A stretch of DNA of 64,000 nucleotides from Burkholderia pyrrocinia (GCF_022809715.1 NZ_CP094459.1:868001-932000); one strand, 5' to 3'. Counted from the first letter of the stretch, positions 47,828 to 57,344 are shown. A program made the numbers and translations. Notes: a model not told the origin generated them from the sequence alone.

Positions 47828-49447
47828 TCAAGCCTCCGCGCTGCGGCCCTTCGGGGCGAACATGCCCTGAGGGCGTTTCTGGATGAACAGCACGATCATC
47901 ACGAGCACCGCGATCTTCGCGAGCACGGCGCCCCAGAACGGCTCGATCGCCTTGCTCGCGAGGCCGAGCCCGAAGCCGCCGAGCACGGTGCCGGCGATCT
48001 GCCCGACGCCGCCGAGCACGACCGCCATGAACGAATCGATGATGTAGTTCTGGCCGAGGTCGGGCCCCACGTTGCCGATCTGCGACAGCGCGCAGCCGCC
48101 GAGGCCGGCGATGCCCGCACCGAACGCGAACGCATACGCGTCGACGCGTGCGGTCTTCACGCCGACGCACGCGGCCATCCGGCGGTTCTGCGTGACCGCG
48201 CGCACGAACAGGCCGAGCCGCGTCTTCGTCAGCACGGCCCACGCGACGAACACCACCGCAAGCGCGAACGCGAGGATCGCGAGCCGGTTGTACGGCAGGA
48301 TCAGGTTCTGCATCACGGTCACGCCGCCGCTCATCCACGACGGGTTCACGACCTGCACGTTCTGCGCGCCGAACAGCATGCGCGTCGCCTGGATCAGGAT
48401 CAGGCTCACGCCGAAGGTCGCGAGCAATGTCTCGAGCGGGCGGCCGTACAGGTGCCGCAGCACGAGCCGTTCGAGCACGATGCCGACGAGCGCGGCCGTC
48501 GCGAACGACACGGGCACGGCGACGAGCGGATACCAGTCGAATGCGCCGGGCGCATAGCGCTGGATCAGCGTCTGCACGACATAGGTTGCGTACGCACCGA
48601 TCATCAGGAATTCGCCGTGCGCCATGTTGATCACGCCGATCAGCCCGTACGTGATCGCGAGGCCGAGCGCGGCGAGCAGCAGCACGCTGCCGAGCGACAG
48701 GCCCGCGAACAGCGTGCCGACGATCTCGCCGCGGCGCTGCAGCGAATGCAATGCGTCGAGCCCTTGCTGCGCGGCATCGCGCACGCGCGCGTCGGGCTCC
48801 GCGTAGCTGCCGTCCGCGTTCTTCGCGACGAGCGGGCGCAGTTGTTCGATCATGTCGAGGTCGCGGCGCGCGGCCACCACCTGCACGGCGTCAAGGCGCT
48901 TCGCCGGATCGGCATCGTGCAGCGCGGCGATCGCCCACAGTGCGTCGAGCCGGCGCTTCAGCGCGGGATCGGTTTCCTTCGCGCGCGCGCGGTCGATCAT
49001 CGGCTTGAGTGCCGGGTCCGGCGACTTCAGCAGCGCATCGATCGCGTCGCGTCGCGCGGCGACGTCGGGCGATGCGAGCGCGAGGCCCGACAGCGCACCC
49101 GCGATCTTCGTGCGCAGCAGGTTGTTCAGCATCACGGGCTGCGCGTCGCCGGCCGGCGACGCGGCCTGCGTGAGCGCGTCGTGCGCGGTGTCGCCGCTCT
49201 GGATCAGCAGGCGGCCGTCGCCGGTCGCGAGCGCGTCGCCGGTCGACAGCGCGTTGAGCACGGCAACGGCGCGCGGATCGGCATCGGCGGGGAGCCGGTC
49301 GATCGCGGACGTCTTCGCGTCGAAGTCGTCGCCGGCAAGCGCGGCGGTATCGGCGGCCGTCAGCGCGAACGCGGCACGCGGCAGTGCACCCGCGAGGGCG
49401 GCGCACGCGACGATCGCGACGGCGGCTCGGCGAAAGCGGATAGGCAT
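47828..49447 (-). CDS. urtB: Urea ABC transporter permease UrtB
   Basis: 539 residues from ATG 49447. A signal peptide (MPIRFRRAAVAIVACAALAG to AFA) is followed by about 200 residues rich in Ala and Asp with helical repeats, probably periplasmic, as in other UrtB proteins of this length. The LivH-like permease domain then has GLAITYGLIGVINMAHGEF, LVLRHLYGRPLETLLATFG and GIAGLGGCALSQIGNVGP. The frame is open to 49585 but those codons do not look coding. Partner of UrtC. Confidence 0.92.
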   Translation of the reverse strand: MPIRFRRAAVAIVACAALAGALPRAAFALTAADTAALAGDDFDAKTSAIDRLPADADPRAVAVLNALSTGDALATGDGRLLIQSGDTAHDALTQAASPAGDAQPVMLNNLLRTKIAGALSGLALASPDVAARRDAIDALLKSPDPALKPMIDRARAKETDPALKRRLDALWAIAALHDADPAKRLDAVQVVAARRDLDMIEQLRPLVAKNADGSYAEPDARVRDAAQQGLDALHSLQRRGEIVGTLFAGLSLGSVLLLAALGLAITYGLIGVINMAHGEFLMIGAYATYVVQTLIQRYAPGAFDWYPLVAVPVSFATAALVGIVLERLVLRHLYGRPLETLLATFGVSLILIQATRMLFGAQNVQVVNPSWMSGGVTVMQNLILPYNRLAILAFALAVVFVAWAVLTKTRLGLFVRAVTQNRRMAACVGVKTARVDAYAFAFGAGIAGLGGCALSQIGNVGPDLGQNYIIDSFMAVVLGGVGQIAGTVLGGFGLGLASKAIEPFWGAVLAKIAVLVMIVLFIQKRPQGMFAPKGRSAEA

Positions 49448-49589
49448 CGGGAGATCCTGTCGGGCGTGGGAAAGCGGATTCATGCGGCGAGGCGCCGGCG
49501 CTTGCGGTTCTTCACGACAAGCACGGCCGGCGCGTCGGCACCGGCATGCGAGCGGCACGTCACGCCGGTGCGCGACGCGCCGCACCGCG

Positions 49590-50897
49590 TCAGGCCAGCG
49601 CCGCGCGCTGCCGGCGCAGGAACGCGGGGATCGACGAGACGATGTCCGGCTTGCCCTGGTTGCCTGCGATGAACGGGCTCCACGGCTGCGCGCGCACCGC
49701 GGTCTTCGTCTTCCACACGACGTTGAACTGCCCGTCGCCGCGGATCTCGCCGATCATCACCGGCTTGTGCAGGTGATGGTTGCCGTCCATCGCGAGCGTG
49801 AAGCCCGACGGCGCGGCGACGGTCTGGCCGATCATCGCGACGCGCACCTTGTCGACGTCGGTGCTCTTCGCCTTCTCGACGGCCTGCTTCCACATGTGGA
49901 TGCCCACGTAGGTCGCTTCCATCGGGTCGTTGGTCACGCGCTTCGCGCCGCCCGGCAGGTTGTTCGCCTTCACCCAGGCGGCGAACTGGTCCTTGAACTT
50001 GGTGTTGGTCGGGTTCTTCACCGACATGAAGTAGTTCCACGCGGCGAGATGGCCGACGAGCGGCTTCGTGTCGATCCCGCGCAGTTCCTCCTCGCCGACC
50101 GAGAACGCGACGACCGGCACGTCGGTCGCCTTGATGCCCTGGTTGCCGAGCTCCTTGTAGAACGGCACGTTCGAGTCGCCGTTGATCGTCGAGATCACGG
50201 TCGTCTTGCCGCCCTGCGAGAAGGTCTTGATGTTCGCGACGATGGTCTGGTAATCGCTGTGGCCGAACGGCGTGTAGACCTCCTGAATGTCGGCATCCTT
50301 CACGCCCTTCGATTTCAGGAACGCGCGCAGGATCTTGTTGGTCGTGCGCGGATACACGTAGTCGGTGCCGAGCAGGAAGAAGCGCTTCGCGCCGCCGCCT
50401 TCCGCGCTCATCAGGTACTCGACGGCCGGAATTGCCTGCTGGTTCGGCGCGGCGCCCGTGTAGAACACGTTGCGCGACATTTCCTCGCCTTCGTACTGCA
50501 CCGGGTAGTAGAGCAGCCCGTTCAGTTCCTCGAACACCGGCAGCACGGACTTGCGCGACACCGAGGTCCAGCAGCCGAACACGCACGCGACCTTGTCCTG
50601 CGTGAGCAGCTGGCGCGCCTTCTCGGCGAACAGCGGCCAGTTCGACGCGGGATCGACCACCACGGGCTCGAGCTTGCGACCCATCACGCCGCCGCTCTTG
50701 TTGATGTCGGCGATCGTCATCAGCGCGGTGTCCTTCAGCGACGTCTCCGAGATCGCCATCGTGCCCGACAGCGAGTGCAGGATGCCGACCTTGATCGGGC
50801 CGGTGCCCGCATCGGCCGCGTGCGCGAACGGGCTCTTGCCCGCCAGCGCGAGCGCGCCGGCCATCGAACCGAACTTCAACAGACTGCGACGTTTCAT
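49590..50897 (-). CDS. urtA: Urea ABC transporter substrate-binding protein UrtA
   Basis: 435 residues. The N terminus MKRRSLLKFGSMAGALALAG with a twin arginine resembles a Tat signal. GPIKVGILHSLSGTMAISET, FGCWTSVSRKSVLPVFEELN and YYPVQYEGEE are the UrtA/AmiC-like urea-binding landmarks. It binds urea in the periplasm and delivers it to UrtBC. It is the first gene of urtABCDE and would be transcribed from the sigma-54 promoter at 50957-50972. Confidence 0.95.
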   Translation of the reverse strand: MKRRSLLKFGSMAGALALAGKSPFAHAADAGTGPIKVGILHSLSGTMAISETSLKDTALMTIADINKSGGVMGRKLEPVVVDPASNWPLFAEKARQLLTQDKVACVFGCWTSVSRKSVLPVFEELNGLLYYPVQYEGEEMSRNVFYTGAAPNQQAIPAVEYLMSAEGGGAKRFFLLGTDYVYPRTTNKILRAFLKSKGVKDADIQEVYTPFGHSDYQTIVANIKTFSQGGKTTVISTINGDSNVPFYKELGNQGIKATDVPVVAFSVGEEELRGIDTKPLVGHLAAWNYFMSVKNPTNTKFKDQFAAWVKANNLPGGAKRVTNDPMEATYVGIHMWKQAVEKAKSTDVDKVRVAMIGQTVAAPSGFTLAMDGNHHLHKPVMIGEIRGDGQFNVVWKTKTAVRAQPWSPFIAGNQGKPDIVSSIPAFLRRQRAALA

Positions 50898-50956
50898 CGG
50901 GTTCCCCTTGACGTGTTGGATGTGCGTGCGCCGTGGCGGCGCCGGCCATCAGGTAA

Positions 50957-50972
50957 CGCAAGGCATGTGCCA
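50957..50972 (-). promoter_or_regulatory. Sigma-54 (RpoN) promoter of urtABCDE
   Basis: The minus strand reads TGGCACATGCCTTGCG, with TGGCAC and TTGC in place and the -24 GG and -12 GC ten bases apart. Predicted transcription start near 50946 gives a leader of about 48 bases before urtA. Confidence 0.78.
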
Positions 50973-51069
50973 GTCCGCATGCATGCACGCCGGACGTGCC
51001 GGTGCGGGCGAATGCGCGGTGCGCGTGACGCTTCGTGCGGCATCAATGGTCCGTTGCGGTGCAGGTTCG

Positions 51070-51086
51070 CGGGCGCAAATGGTGCA
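51070..51086 (-). promoter_or_regulatory. Possible NtrC half-site upstream of urtA
   Basis: The plus strand has AAATGGTGCA, the right half of the NtrC dyad; the left arm is degenerate. It lies about 130 bp upstream of the predicted start. Confidence 0.35.
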
Positions 51087-51095
51087 CGGACGCGC

Positions 51096-51112
51096 TTCAC
51101 CGTTCCGGTGCC
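51096..51112 (-). promoter_or_regulatory. NtrC-like enhancer upstream of urtA
   Basis: TTCACC-GTTCC-GGTGCC keeps 10 of 12 arm bases of the dyad TGCACC-N5-GGTGCA with the right spacer. It is centred about 158 bp upstream of the sigma-54 start site. It is similar in form to the dyad upstream of ureA. Confidence 0.55.
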
Positions 51113-51261
51113 TGCACGCGCTACCGGAGCGGCGCGATGGAGCGCTATACGGGCGATACGGGCGACATCGCGTGTTCTCGTCGCAGATCGTCATCGACGA
51201 CGCGCAGATTGCCGGGCTGTTCGCGATCGTCGCCGATGCGCTGAAGGAAACGGAGCAGGGC

Positions 51262-51296
51262 GGGAAAGAGAAACGGGCGCGCAGCGCGCGCCCGTT
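51262..51296 (-). terminator. Rho-independent terminator after the rhodanese gene
   Basis: AACGGGCGCG (51272-51281) pairs perfectly with 51287-51296 around a CAGCG loop. On the minus strand it is followed by a T-rich run, TTCTCTTTCC. It lies about 68 bp past the rhodanese stop. Confidence 0.8.
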
Positions 51297-51363
51297 CGGC
51301 GGATCGTGTGGCCGGCGCGGCGCCGGTCACCGTATGGCGGCGCGCGATGCGCCGCCGGAGAGA

Positions 51364-51687
51364 TCAGTAACGCGGCACGGACGGATCGACGTCGCGCGAC
51401 CACGCGTCGATCCCGCCTTGCAGGTTGTACAGCTTCGTGAAGCCGCGCGATTCGAGGAACATCGCGACCTGCGCGCTGCGCATCCCGTGATGGCACACGC
51501 AGACGATTTCCGCTTCGTCGTCGAGCTCTTCGCTGCGCGCGGGAATCTGCTGCATCGGGATCGACATGCTGCCGGCGATCTGCGCGGTCGCGATTTCCCA
51601 AGGCTCGCGCACGTCGAGCACGATCGGCGCGGGGCGCGCCGTATCGCCGAGCCATTCCGCGAGCATTGCGGGCGTCAGGATCTGCAT
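51364..51687 (-). CDS. Single-domain rhodanese-like protein
   Basis: 107 residues, a lone rhodanese domain of GlpE/PspE size. The active-site Cys is in CHHGMRSA, followed by the helix QVAMFLESRGF and YNLQGGIDAW, the usual end motif. It would carry sulfur as a persulfide in the cytoplasm; no signal peptide is present. It lies 14 bp after the isoaspartate methyltransferase gene on the same strand, so the two are probably co-transcribed, with the terminator at 51262 after it. Confidence 0.93.
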   Translation of the reverse strand: MQILTPAMLAEWLGDTARPAPIVLDVREPWEIATAQIAGSMSIPMQQIPARSEELDDEAEIVCVCHHGMRSAQVAMFLESRGFTKLYNLQGGIDAWSRDVDPSVPRY

Positions 51688-51701
51688 GGAGGCTCCGCCG
51701 C

Positions 51702-52358
51702 TCAGAACTTGAAGCGCGACGGCTCGATCGCGTTGACGAGGTGGTCGATGTAGGTTTCGAACACGTCGGCGACGCGGTACTGCTTGTCGTCGATGCGCGT
51801 GATGATCTGCGCCTTCATCACCGGACGGCCGCCGACGAATGCCGACAGGCGGCCGCCGACCTTCAGCTGTTCGAGCATTTCCTGCGGCACGACGGGCAAG
51901 CCGCCCGCGACGCAGATCACGTCGTACGGCGCCTTGCCGGCCCAGCCGCGCGAACCGTCGCCGAGCACGACTTCCGCGTTGGTCACGCCGTCGTTGCGGA
52001 GGTTGTCTTCCGCGAACTTCGCGATCGCCGGATCGATCTCGACGGCCGTCACGTGCTGCGCGCGATGCGCGAACAGCGCGGCCAGGTAGCCCGAGCCCGC
52101 GCCGATCAGCAGCACGTTCTCGTGCTTCTTGACCGTCAGCTCCTGCAGCACACGCGCTTCGACGCGCGGGAACAGCATCTTGCTGGTGCCGCCGGGCAGC
52201 GGCAGTTCGAGATCGGCGAACGCGAGATCGCGGTATTCGGGTTGAACGTAGTTTTCACGCTTGACGATCGACAGCAGGCCCAGGACGTCCAGATCCAGCA
52301 CGTCCCACGGACGGATCTGCTGTTCGATCATGTTGAAACGCGCGTTTTCGATATTCAT
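51702..52358 (-). CDS. pcm: Protein-L-isoaspartate O-methyltransferase
   Basis: 218 residues. MIEQQIRPWDVLD, FPRVEARVLQEL, and the SAM-binding LLIGAGSGYLAALFA with VEIDPAIAKFA are family landmarks; GGLPVVPQEMLEQLKVGGRL follows. It methylates isoaspartyl residues of damaged proteins as a first repair step, although the divergent substrate loop leaves open a related methyltransferase function. Co-directional with the rhodanese gene. Confidence 0.88.
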   Translation of the reverse strand: MNIENARFNMIEQQIRPWDVLDLDVLGLLSIVKRENYVQPEYRDLAFADLELPLPGGTSKMLFPRVEARVLQELTVKKHENVLLIGAGSGYLAALFAHRAQHVTAVEIDPAIAKFAEDNLRNDGVTNAEVVLGDGSRGWAGKAPYDVICVAGGLPVVPQEMLEQLKVGGRLSAFVGGRPVMKAQIITRIDDKQYRVADVFETYIDHLVNAIEPSRFKF

Positions 52359-52462
52359 GGTGTGGTCACGCAGCCTGGTCGGCCATCAGCGGGGGTAGAT
52401 AAACTACGCGATTGTACCAAACAGGGCGGCGGTCAAGCCTTCAGGCAGCCTGCAACAGACCT

Positions 52463-52720
52463 TTACCCTTTGCTCTTCTTGATCTGCGCCTCGAAAGCGA
52501 GGTCGAGCTTGCTCGCCTTGCGCGGCTTTTTGGGGCCGAATTCGTCGACGAACTTGACGAACTCGTCGAGCGGCAGCGGCTCGCAGCGCTTCTCGGCGGT
52601 GCCGCCGGAGCGGTCGACGAGATAGAACAGGCCGCCCGCCATCGCGACGGCCGCGAATTGCGGGTTGCCGGAGCGGGTCTTCAGGCGTTCGACCGCGTAG
52701 GTCGCTTTGGTGGTGCGCAT
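52463..52720 (-). CDS. Conserved hypothetical small basic protein
   Basis: 85 residues, no signal peptide or membrane segment. It begins MRTTKATYAVERLKTRSGNP and ends in a Lys-rich tail (GPKKPRKASKLDLAFEAQIKK). A Gly-Gly-hydrophobic strand (AVAMAGGLFYLVD) sits mid-protein. I do not recognise a domain. Codon use matches the neighbours and the frame is uninterrupted, so it is probably a real gene. It lies between pcm and hemN on the same strand, with gaps of about 100 and 84 bp. Confidence 0.7.
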   Translation of the reverse strand: MRTTKATYAVERLKTRSGNPQFAAVAMAGGLFYLVDRSGGTAEKRCEPLPLDEFVKFVDEFGPKKPRKASKLDLAFEAQIKKSKG

Positions 52721-52804
52721 CGTGCGGGTTCTGGCGGAGCGGAAGCCCTACACTGTAGCAAACCGGCGGCACGCCCGCGTGCGGCCGCCGGTTTGGCGCT
52801 GGCG

Positions 52805-54196
52805 CTAGACCGTGCGCGAGTAGCGCTGTTGAGACGTCTGCCCGAGATACGCGTCGAACGCCATCGCGATGTTGCGCACGACCATCCGGCCGGCCGGATG
52901 GATCGTCAGGCGGTCGCGCGCGATCGTCAGCAGCCCGTCGCGCTCGAACGGGCGCAGCGCGTCGAGCTCGCGCGCGAAATGATCGGCGAAGCGGATGCCG
53001 TGCGCGGCCTCGACATGCGAGAACGGCAGGTCGAGGTTGCACATCAGTTGCGTGATCACGTCGCGGCGCAGCCGGTCGTCGGGCGTGAGCCGCACGCCGC
53101 GCACGATCGGCAGCCGGCCCGCGTCGAGCGCGGCGCCGTACGCGGGCAGGTCCTTCGCGTTCTGCGCGTAGACGTCGCCGACCTTGCCGATCGACGACAC
53201 GCCGAAACCGACGAGGTCGGTATCCGCGCGCGTGCTGTAGCCCTGGAAATTGCGCTGCAGCGTGCCGTTCTGTTGTGCTCGCACGAGTTCGTCGGACGGC
53301 CGCGCGAAGTGGTCCATCCCGATGTACACGTAGCCGGCCGACGTCAGCATGTCGATCGCGAGGCCGAGCAGCGCGATGCGCGTTTCGGGCGGCGGCAGCG
53401 TCGCATCGTCGATCTGCCGCTGCATCTTGAACAGGTGCGGCATGTGCGCGTAGCCGAACACCGACAGCCGGTCGGGCGCGAGTTCGATGATCGTCTCGAG
53501 CGTTCGCGCGAACACGGCGACCGTCTGGTGCGGCAGCCCGTAGATCAGGTCGACGCTGACCGAATGGAAGCCCGTCGCGCGCGCGGCAGCGAGCAGGTCG
53601 GCCGTCATCGCGAGCGGCTGGATGCGGTTGATCGCCTGCTGCACGACCGGATCGAAATCCTGCACGCCGAGGCTCAGCCGGTTGAAGCCGATCGTGCGCA
53701 GGTGCACGAGCGTCGCGGGCGTGACCGTGCGCGGGTCGATCTCGATCGAGAACTCGGCGTCGGCGTCCGGCGCGAGCGCGAAGTACTCGCGGGTGGCCGC
53801 CATCAGCTCGGCCGTTTCGTCGTCGGAAAGAAAGGTCGGCGTGCCGCCGCCCCAGTGCAGCTGCGTGACTGGGCGGGCCGGATCGAACAGCGCGGCCTGC
53901 AGCGCCATCTCGCGCTTGAGCTGGTCGAGATACGGGCGCGCGCGGCGGCGGTTGTTGGTCGCGATCTTGTTGCAGCCGCAGTAGAAGCACGCGGTGTTGC
54001 AGAACGGGATGTGGAAATACAGCGACAGCTCGCTCGACGACGCGCCGGGGTCGCCGGCCGCGCGCACGTAGTCGGCCGGATCGAAATCGTCGCGGAACTG
54101 CAGCGCGGTGGGGTACGACGTATAGCGCGGCCCGTTCGCGCCGTATTTCGTGAGCAAATCGGGACGGAACATTATGTCGGCAGAACCGGAACTCAT
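52805..54196 (-). CDS. hemN: Oxygen-independent coproporphyrinogen III oxidase
   Basis: 463 residues from ATG 54196 (MSSGSADIMFRPDLLTKYGA); the frame is open upstream to 54784 but that part overlaps plus-strand genes. The radical-SAM motif HIPFCNTACFYCGCNK (CxxxCxxC) is near residue 63. GGGTPTFLSDDE, ELAPDRLSVFGYAHMPH and GMDHFARPSDEL are HemN landmarks. It decarboxylates coproporphyrinogen III to protoporphyrinogen IX without oxygen in the cytoplasm. Confidence 0.95.
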   Translation of the reverse strand: MSSGSADIMFRPDLLTKYGANGPRYTSYPTALQFRDDFDPADYVRAAGDPGASSSELSLYFHIPFCNTACFYCGCNKIATNNRRRARPYLDQLKREMALQAALFDPARPVTQLHWGGGTPTFLSDDETAELMAATREYFALAPDADAEFSIEIDPRTVTPATLVHLRTIGFNRLSLGVQDFDPVVQQAINRIQPLAMTADLLAAARATGFHSVSVDLIYGLPHQTVAVFARTLETIIELAPDRLSVFGYAHMPHLFKMQRQIDDATLPPPETRIALLGLAIDMLTSAGYVYIGMDHFARPSDELVRAQQNGTLQRNFQGYSTRADTDLVGFGVSSIGKVGDVYAQNAKDLPAYGAALDAGRLPIVRGVRLTPDDRLRRDVITQLMCNLDLPFSHVEAAHGIRFADHFARELDALRPFERDGLLTIARDRLTIHPAGRMVVRNIAMAFDAYLGQTSQQRYSRTV

Positions 54197-54364
54197 GATG
54201 GTCTCGCGCTTTTCACTTTTCAGATGCTTTCGAGTATATAAACGCGCGATTCGGCTGCATTGCGTAATAACGTCGCAGCCGGCGATGGCACAATGCGGGG
54301 TGGGCTGCCGGACACCGCGTCCGGTTGCCGCACCGTTTTTTTGTTGTTCGTTCGAGAGAGCCGA

Positions 54365-54697
54365 GTGTCCGTCGAAATGCCTGTCCGCCCGGCACCCGCC
54401 GATGTCCCGCCGCCGCACGCGTGCCGCGAGGGCTGCGGCGCGTGCTGCATCGCGCCGTCGATTTCCAGCCCGATTCCGGGCATGCCCGACGGCAAGCCGG
54501 CTGGCGTGCGCTGCGTGCAGCTCGGCGACGACCTGCGCTGCCGGATCTTCGGCCGGCCCGAGCGCCCTGCGTGCTGCTCGGGGCTGCAGCCGTCCGCCGA
54601 CATGTGCGGCGCATCGCGCGACGACGCGCTCGCGTGGCTTACGCGCCTCGAGGCGGCGACGCAGCCGACGCCGCGTGGCGGCATGGTGGGGCGGTAG
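54365..54697 (+). CDS. Cysteine-cluster protein of the YkgJ/UPF0153 type
   Basis: About 110 residues. [33 protein letters not shown] and [16 protein letters not shown] give the spaced cysteines of this family, thought to bind a metal or Fe-S cluster; function unknown. The start is uncertain: GTG 54365 follows a GAGAG stretch, ATG 54377 ([10 protein letters not shown]) has no ribosome site, and the frame is open to 54260. Divergent from hemN. Confidence 0.82.
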   Translation: MSVEMPVRPAPADVPPPHACREGCGACCIAPSISSPIPGMPDGKPAGVRCVQLGDDLRCRIFGRPERPACCSGLQPSADMCGASRDDALAWLTRLEAATQPTPRGGMVGR

Positions 54698-54841
54698 CGG
54701 GTTGCCGACCACGTTCGACGCGAATACGACGCATGGAACCCGCGGCGCGGGTTGAAGCACTAACTCCGGTCGTTTGCCCGGCATGGGCGCAGCGCCGACA
54801 GCCCGATCGCCGCTGCGCCGGATACAGGAGATTGTTCAAGC

Positions 54842-55423
54842 ATGACCGCACCTCGCGCGCCCGGCCGGCGCCGTTTTCTCGCCGCAACCGTCGGCACCAT
54901 CGGCGTGACGCTGTCGCTCGCCGCGTGCGCGTCGACGTTCCCGTTCATCCCCGATCACTACACGTTCTCGCGCGGCGACGTGCAGAAAGCCGTCGCGCGC
55001 AAGTTCCCGTACCAGAAGACGGTCGCGCAGGTCGTCGACGTGTCGCTCGCGAACCCGGCCGTCAACCTGCTGCCCGACCAGAACCGCGTCGCCGTGCAGC
55101 TCGACGCGAATTTCGCGAGCCCGTTCCTGCGCGCGCCCGTCAGCGGCAAGTTCACCGTGTCGGGCCAGCTCGCGTACGACGCGCCGACCCGCTCGGTCGT
55201 GCTGAAGGCGCCGTCCGTCGACAGCCTCGTGCTCGACGGCGACGCGCAGATGTATGCGCAACAGGTCGGCGCGGCCGCCGGCCTGCTCGCGACGCAGGTA
55301 TTGACCAACTATCCGATCTACACGTTCAAGCCTGAACAGCTGCAATTTGCCGGAGTGAACTACGAACCCGGTACAATTACGATTCTTACAAACGGCATAC
55401 GCGTGGCGATCGTCGAAAAATGA
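54842..55423 (+). CDS. DUF1439 lipoprotein (YceB-like)
   Basis: 193 residues. The N terminus has RRRFLAATVGTIGVTLSLAAC, a basic start and a lipobox with Cys29, so the mature protein is a lipoprotein. The rest forms a beta-rich domain (FSRGDVQKAVARKFPYQKTV, FASPFLRAPVSGKFTVSGQL) matching the YceB/DUF1439 pattern. Role unknown; such proteins bind hydrophobic ligands by fold resemblance. It lies 75 bp before uppP and may share its transcript. Confidence 0.83.
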   Translation: MTAPRAPGRRRFLAATVGTIGVTLSLAACASTFPFIPDHYTFSRGDVQKAVARKFPYQKTVAQVVDVSLANPAVNLLPDQNRVAVQLDANFASPFLRAPVSGKFTVSGQLAYDAPTRSVVLKAPSVDSLVLDGDAQMYAQQVGAAAGLLATQVLTNYPIYTFKPEQLQFAGVNYEPGTITILTNGIRVAIVEK

Positions 55424-55498
55424 CGACGAACCGCGCGGCCGAGCGGGCCGCGCGGCAACCTGGCCCTTCCTTTCGACCATTTCGGAGTTGGGCCACGG

Positions 55499-56329
55499 AT
55501 GGACTGGATCCTGATCTGCAAGGCATTGATCCTCGGCGTCGTCGAGGGGCTGACGGAATTCCTGCCGGTGTCGAGCACCGGTCACCTGATCGTCGCGGGC
55601 AGCTTCCTGAATTTCAACGATTCGCATGCGAAAACCTTCGACGTCGTGATCCAGTTCGGCGCAATCCTCGCGGTCTGCTGGGAGTACCGGCAACGGATCG
55701 CGTCGATCGTGTCCGGGCTGCCGAGCCGGCCCGACGCGCGGCGCTTCACGCTGAACGTCGTGATCGCGACGATTCCCGCGATCGCCCTCGGCCTCCTGTT
55801 CGAGAAGAAGATCAAGGCCGTGCTGTTCTCGCCGGTGCCCGTCGCGTTCGCGCTCGTCGTGGGCGGCGCGATCATCCTGTGGGCCGAGGCGCGGCAGCGC
55901 GAGCGCGGCGAACCGCCGCGCGTGATGTCGGTCGATGCACTGACGCCGCTCGATGCGCTGAAGGTCGGTATCGCGCAGTGCTTCGCGTTGATTCCCGGCA
56001 TGTCGCGGTCGGGCTCGACGATCATCGGCGGGATGCTGTTCGGCCTCGACCGGCGCGTCGCCACCGAATTCTCGTTCTTCCTCGCGATTCCGATCATCTT
56101 CGGCGCGACGCTCTACGAAACCGTCAAGGACTGGCAGGCGTTCACCGTCGATTCGCTCGGCCTGTTCGCACTCGGGCTCGTCGCCGCGTTCGTCAGCGCG
56201 TTCGTGTGCGTGCGCTGGCTGCTGCGCTACGTCGCGACGCACGATTTCACGGTGTTCGCGTGGTACCGGATTGCGTTCGGGCTGTTCGTGCTGCTGGTGG
56301 GGTACAGCGGCTGGTTGAACTGGGCGTGA
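55499..56329 (+). CDS. uppP: Undecaprenyl-diphosphatase
   Basis: 276 residues with about eight membrane segments. [20 protein letters not shown] and [15 protein letters not shown] are the two catalytic loops of BacA/UppP. It dephosphorylates undecaprenyl diphosphate so that the carrier can be reused for peptidoglycan and O-antigen synthesis, and it confers bacitracin tolerance. A strong hairpin follows at 56357. Confidence 0.96.
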   Translation: MDWILICKALILGVVEGLTEFLPVSSTGHLIVAGSFLNFNDSHAKTFDVVIQFGAILAVCWEYRQRIASIVSGLPSRPDARRFTLNVVIATIPAIALGLLFEKKIKAVLFSPVPVAFALVVGGAIILWAEARQRERGEPPRVMSVDALTPLDALKVGIAQCFALIPGMSRSGSTIIGGMLFGLDRRVATEFSFFLAIPIIFGATLYETVKDWQAFTVDSLGLFALGLVAAFVSAFVCVRWLLRYVATHDFTVFAWYRIAFGLFVLLVGYSGWLNWA

Positions 56330-56356
56330 TGCAGATACGGAGGCGAGCGCGTTTCC

Positions 56357-56398
56357 AAAAAAAACGGCCCGATCGGCAGATGCCGGTCGGGCCGTTTT
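56357..56398. terminator. Bidirectional terminator between uppP and trmB
   Basis: AACGGCCCGATCGGC (56363-56377) pairs with 56382-56396 around AGAT with one wobble. An A-run precedes it and a T-run follows, so it can serve both convergent genes. Confidence 0.88.
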
Positions 56399-56443
56399 GT
56401 CGTCCGGGGCAGCGCAACGTGCTCCGCCTCAGCGCGGAATGGC

Positions 56444-57211
56444 TTAGTTTGCGCGCTTGCGGAACACCAGGTCCCACACGCCGTGGCCGAGCCGCAGCCC
56501 GCGCCGTTCGAACTTCGTCACCGGGCGATAGTCGGGGCGCGGCGCGTAGTCGGCAGCCGTGTTTTCGAGCGTCGGTTCTGCGCCGAGCACTTCCAGCATC
56601 TGTTCCGCGTAGTTCTGCCAGTCGGTCGCGCAGTGAATGTACGCACCGGGCTTCAGGCGCGACGCGAGATGCGCGACGAGCGGCGGCTGGATCAGCCGGC
56701 GCTTGTGGTGGCGCGCCTTGTGCCACGGATCGGGGAAGAAGATATGCACGCCGTCGAGGCTTTCCGGCGCGAGCATGTGCTCGAGCACTTCGACCGCGTC
56801 GTGCTGGATGATGCGGATGTTCGACAGGTTCTGCTCGCCGATCAGCTTCAGCAGCGCGCCGACGCCCGGCTCGTGCACTTCGACGCCGAGGAAGTCGTCG
56901 TCGGGGCGGTTCGCGGCGATTTCCGCGGTCGATGCGCCCATCCCGAAGCCGATCTCGAGGATGCGCGGCGCGCTGCGGCCGAACACCGCATTCCAGTCGG
57001 GCATCTCCGGCGCATACGGGACGACGAAGCGCGGGCCGAGCTCGTCGAGCGCGCGGCGCTGGCCGGTCGACACGCGGCCGGCGCGCGTGACGAAGCTGCG
57101 GATGCGGCGGTGGTGCAGCGGATTGACTTCGTCGGCGCCGTCGGCGGCTTCGTCGGGAATGGCGTCGTCGTGCGGCGGCAGGCCGGCTTCGTTCGGATCG
57201 TCGTGCATCAT
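56444..57211 (-). CDS. trmB: tRNA (guanine-N7-)-methyltransferase
   Basis: 255 residues from ATG 57211 ([10 protein letters not shown]; 57208 is equally possible). About 50 acidic, low-complexity residues precede the domain: [16 protein letters not shown] binds [13 protein letters not shown] follows, and [18 protein letters not shown] is the TrmB signature. It makes m7G46 in tRNA. It is near the tRNA-Gly gene, but the two are separated by a terminator. Confidence 0.94.
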   Translation of the reverse strand: MMHDDPNEAGLPPHDDAIPDEAADGADEVNPLHHRRIRSFVTRAGRVSTGQRRALDELGPRFVVPYAPEMPDWNAVFGRSAPRILEIGFGMGASTAEIAANRPDDDFLGVEVHEPGVGALLKLIGEQNLSNIRIIQHDAVEVLEHMLAPESLDGVHIFFPDPWHKARHHKRRLIQPPLVAHLASRLKPGAYIHCATDWQNYAEQMLEVLGAEPTLENTAADYAPRPDYRPVTKFERRGLRLGHGVWDLVFRKRAN

Positions 57212-57284
57212 CGGTACAGAGAAAGGCGTTGTTGCGGGCGAGGGCCCGTTGCGCGCAGCAGTGTGTCGGGTGAACCGGCACATG

Positions 57285-57318
57285 GTACAAAAAAGCCGCC
57301 TTCGACGAGGCGGCTTTT
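57285..57318 (-). terminator. Terminator after tRNA-Gly
   Basis: AAAAGCCGCCT (57291-57301) pairs perfectly with 57308-57318 around TCGACG. On the minus strand it continues into a run of six T residues. It ends the tRNA-Gly transcript before trmB. Confidence 0.85.
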
Positions 57319-57344
57319 GCGCAGGCTGCCGTGCAGCCGGAAAG

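Larger units (their letters stand above)
50898..51363. other. Regulatory intergenic region upstream of urtA
   Basis: 466 bp with no credible gene. It holds a sigma-54 promoter (50957-50972) and NtrC-like dyads (51070-51112) for urtA, and the terminator of the rhodanese gene (51262-51296). The short frames here have no protein-like sequence. Confidence 0.7.

Noticed and set aside
48852..51440. 862-codon plus-strand frame opposite urtB and urtA
   Set aside because: Low-complexity Arg/Ala/Ser translation opposite real genes; it would also cover the sigma-54 control region.
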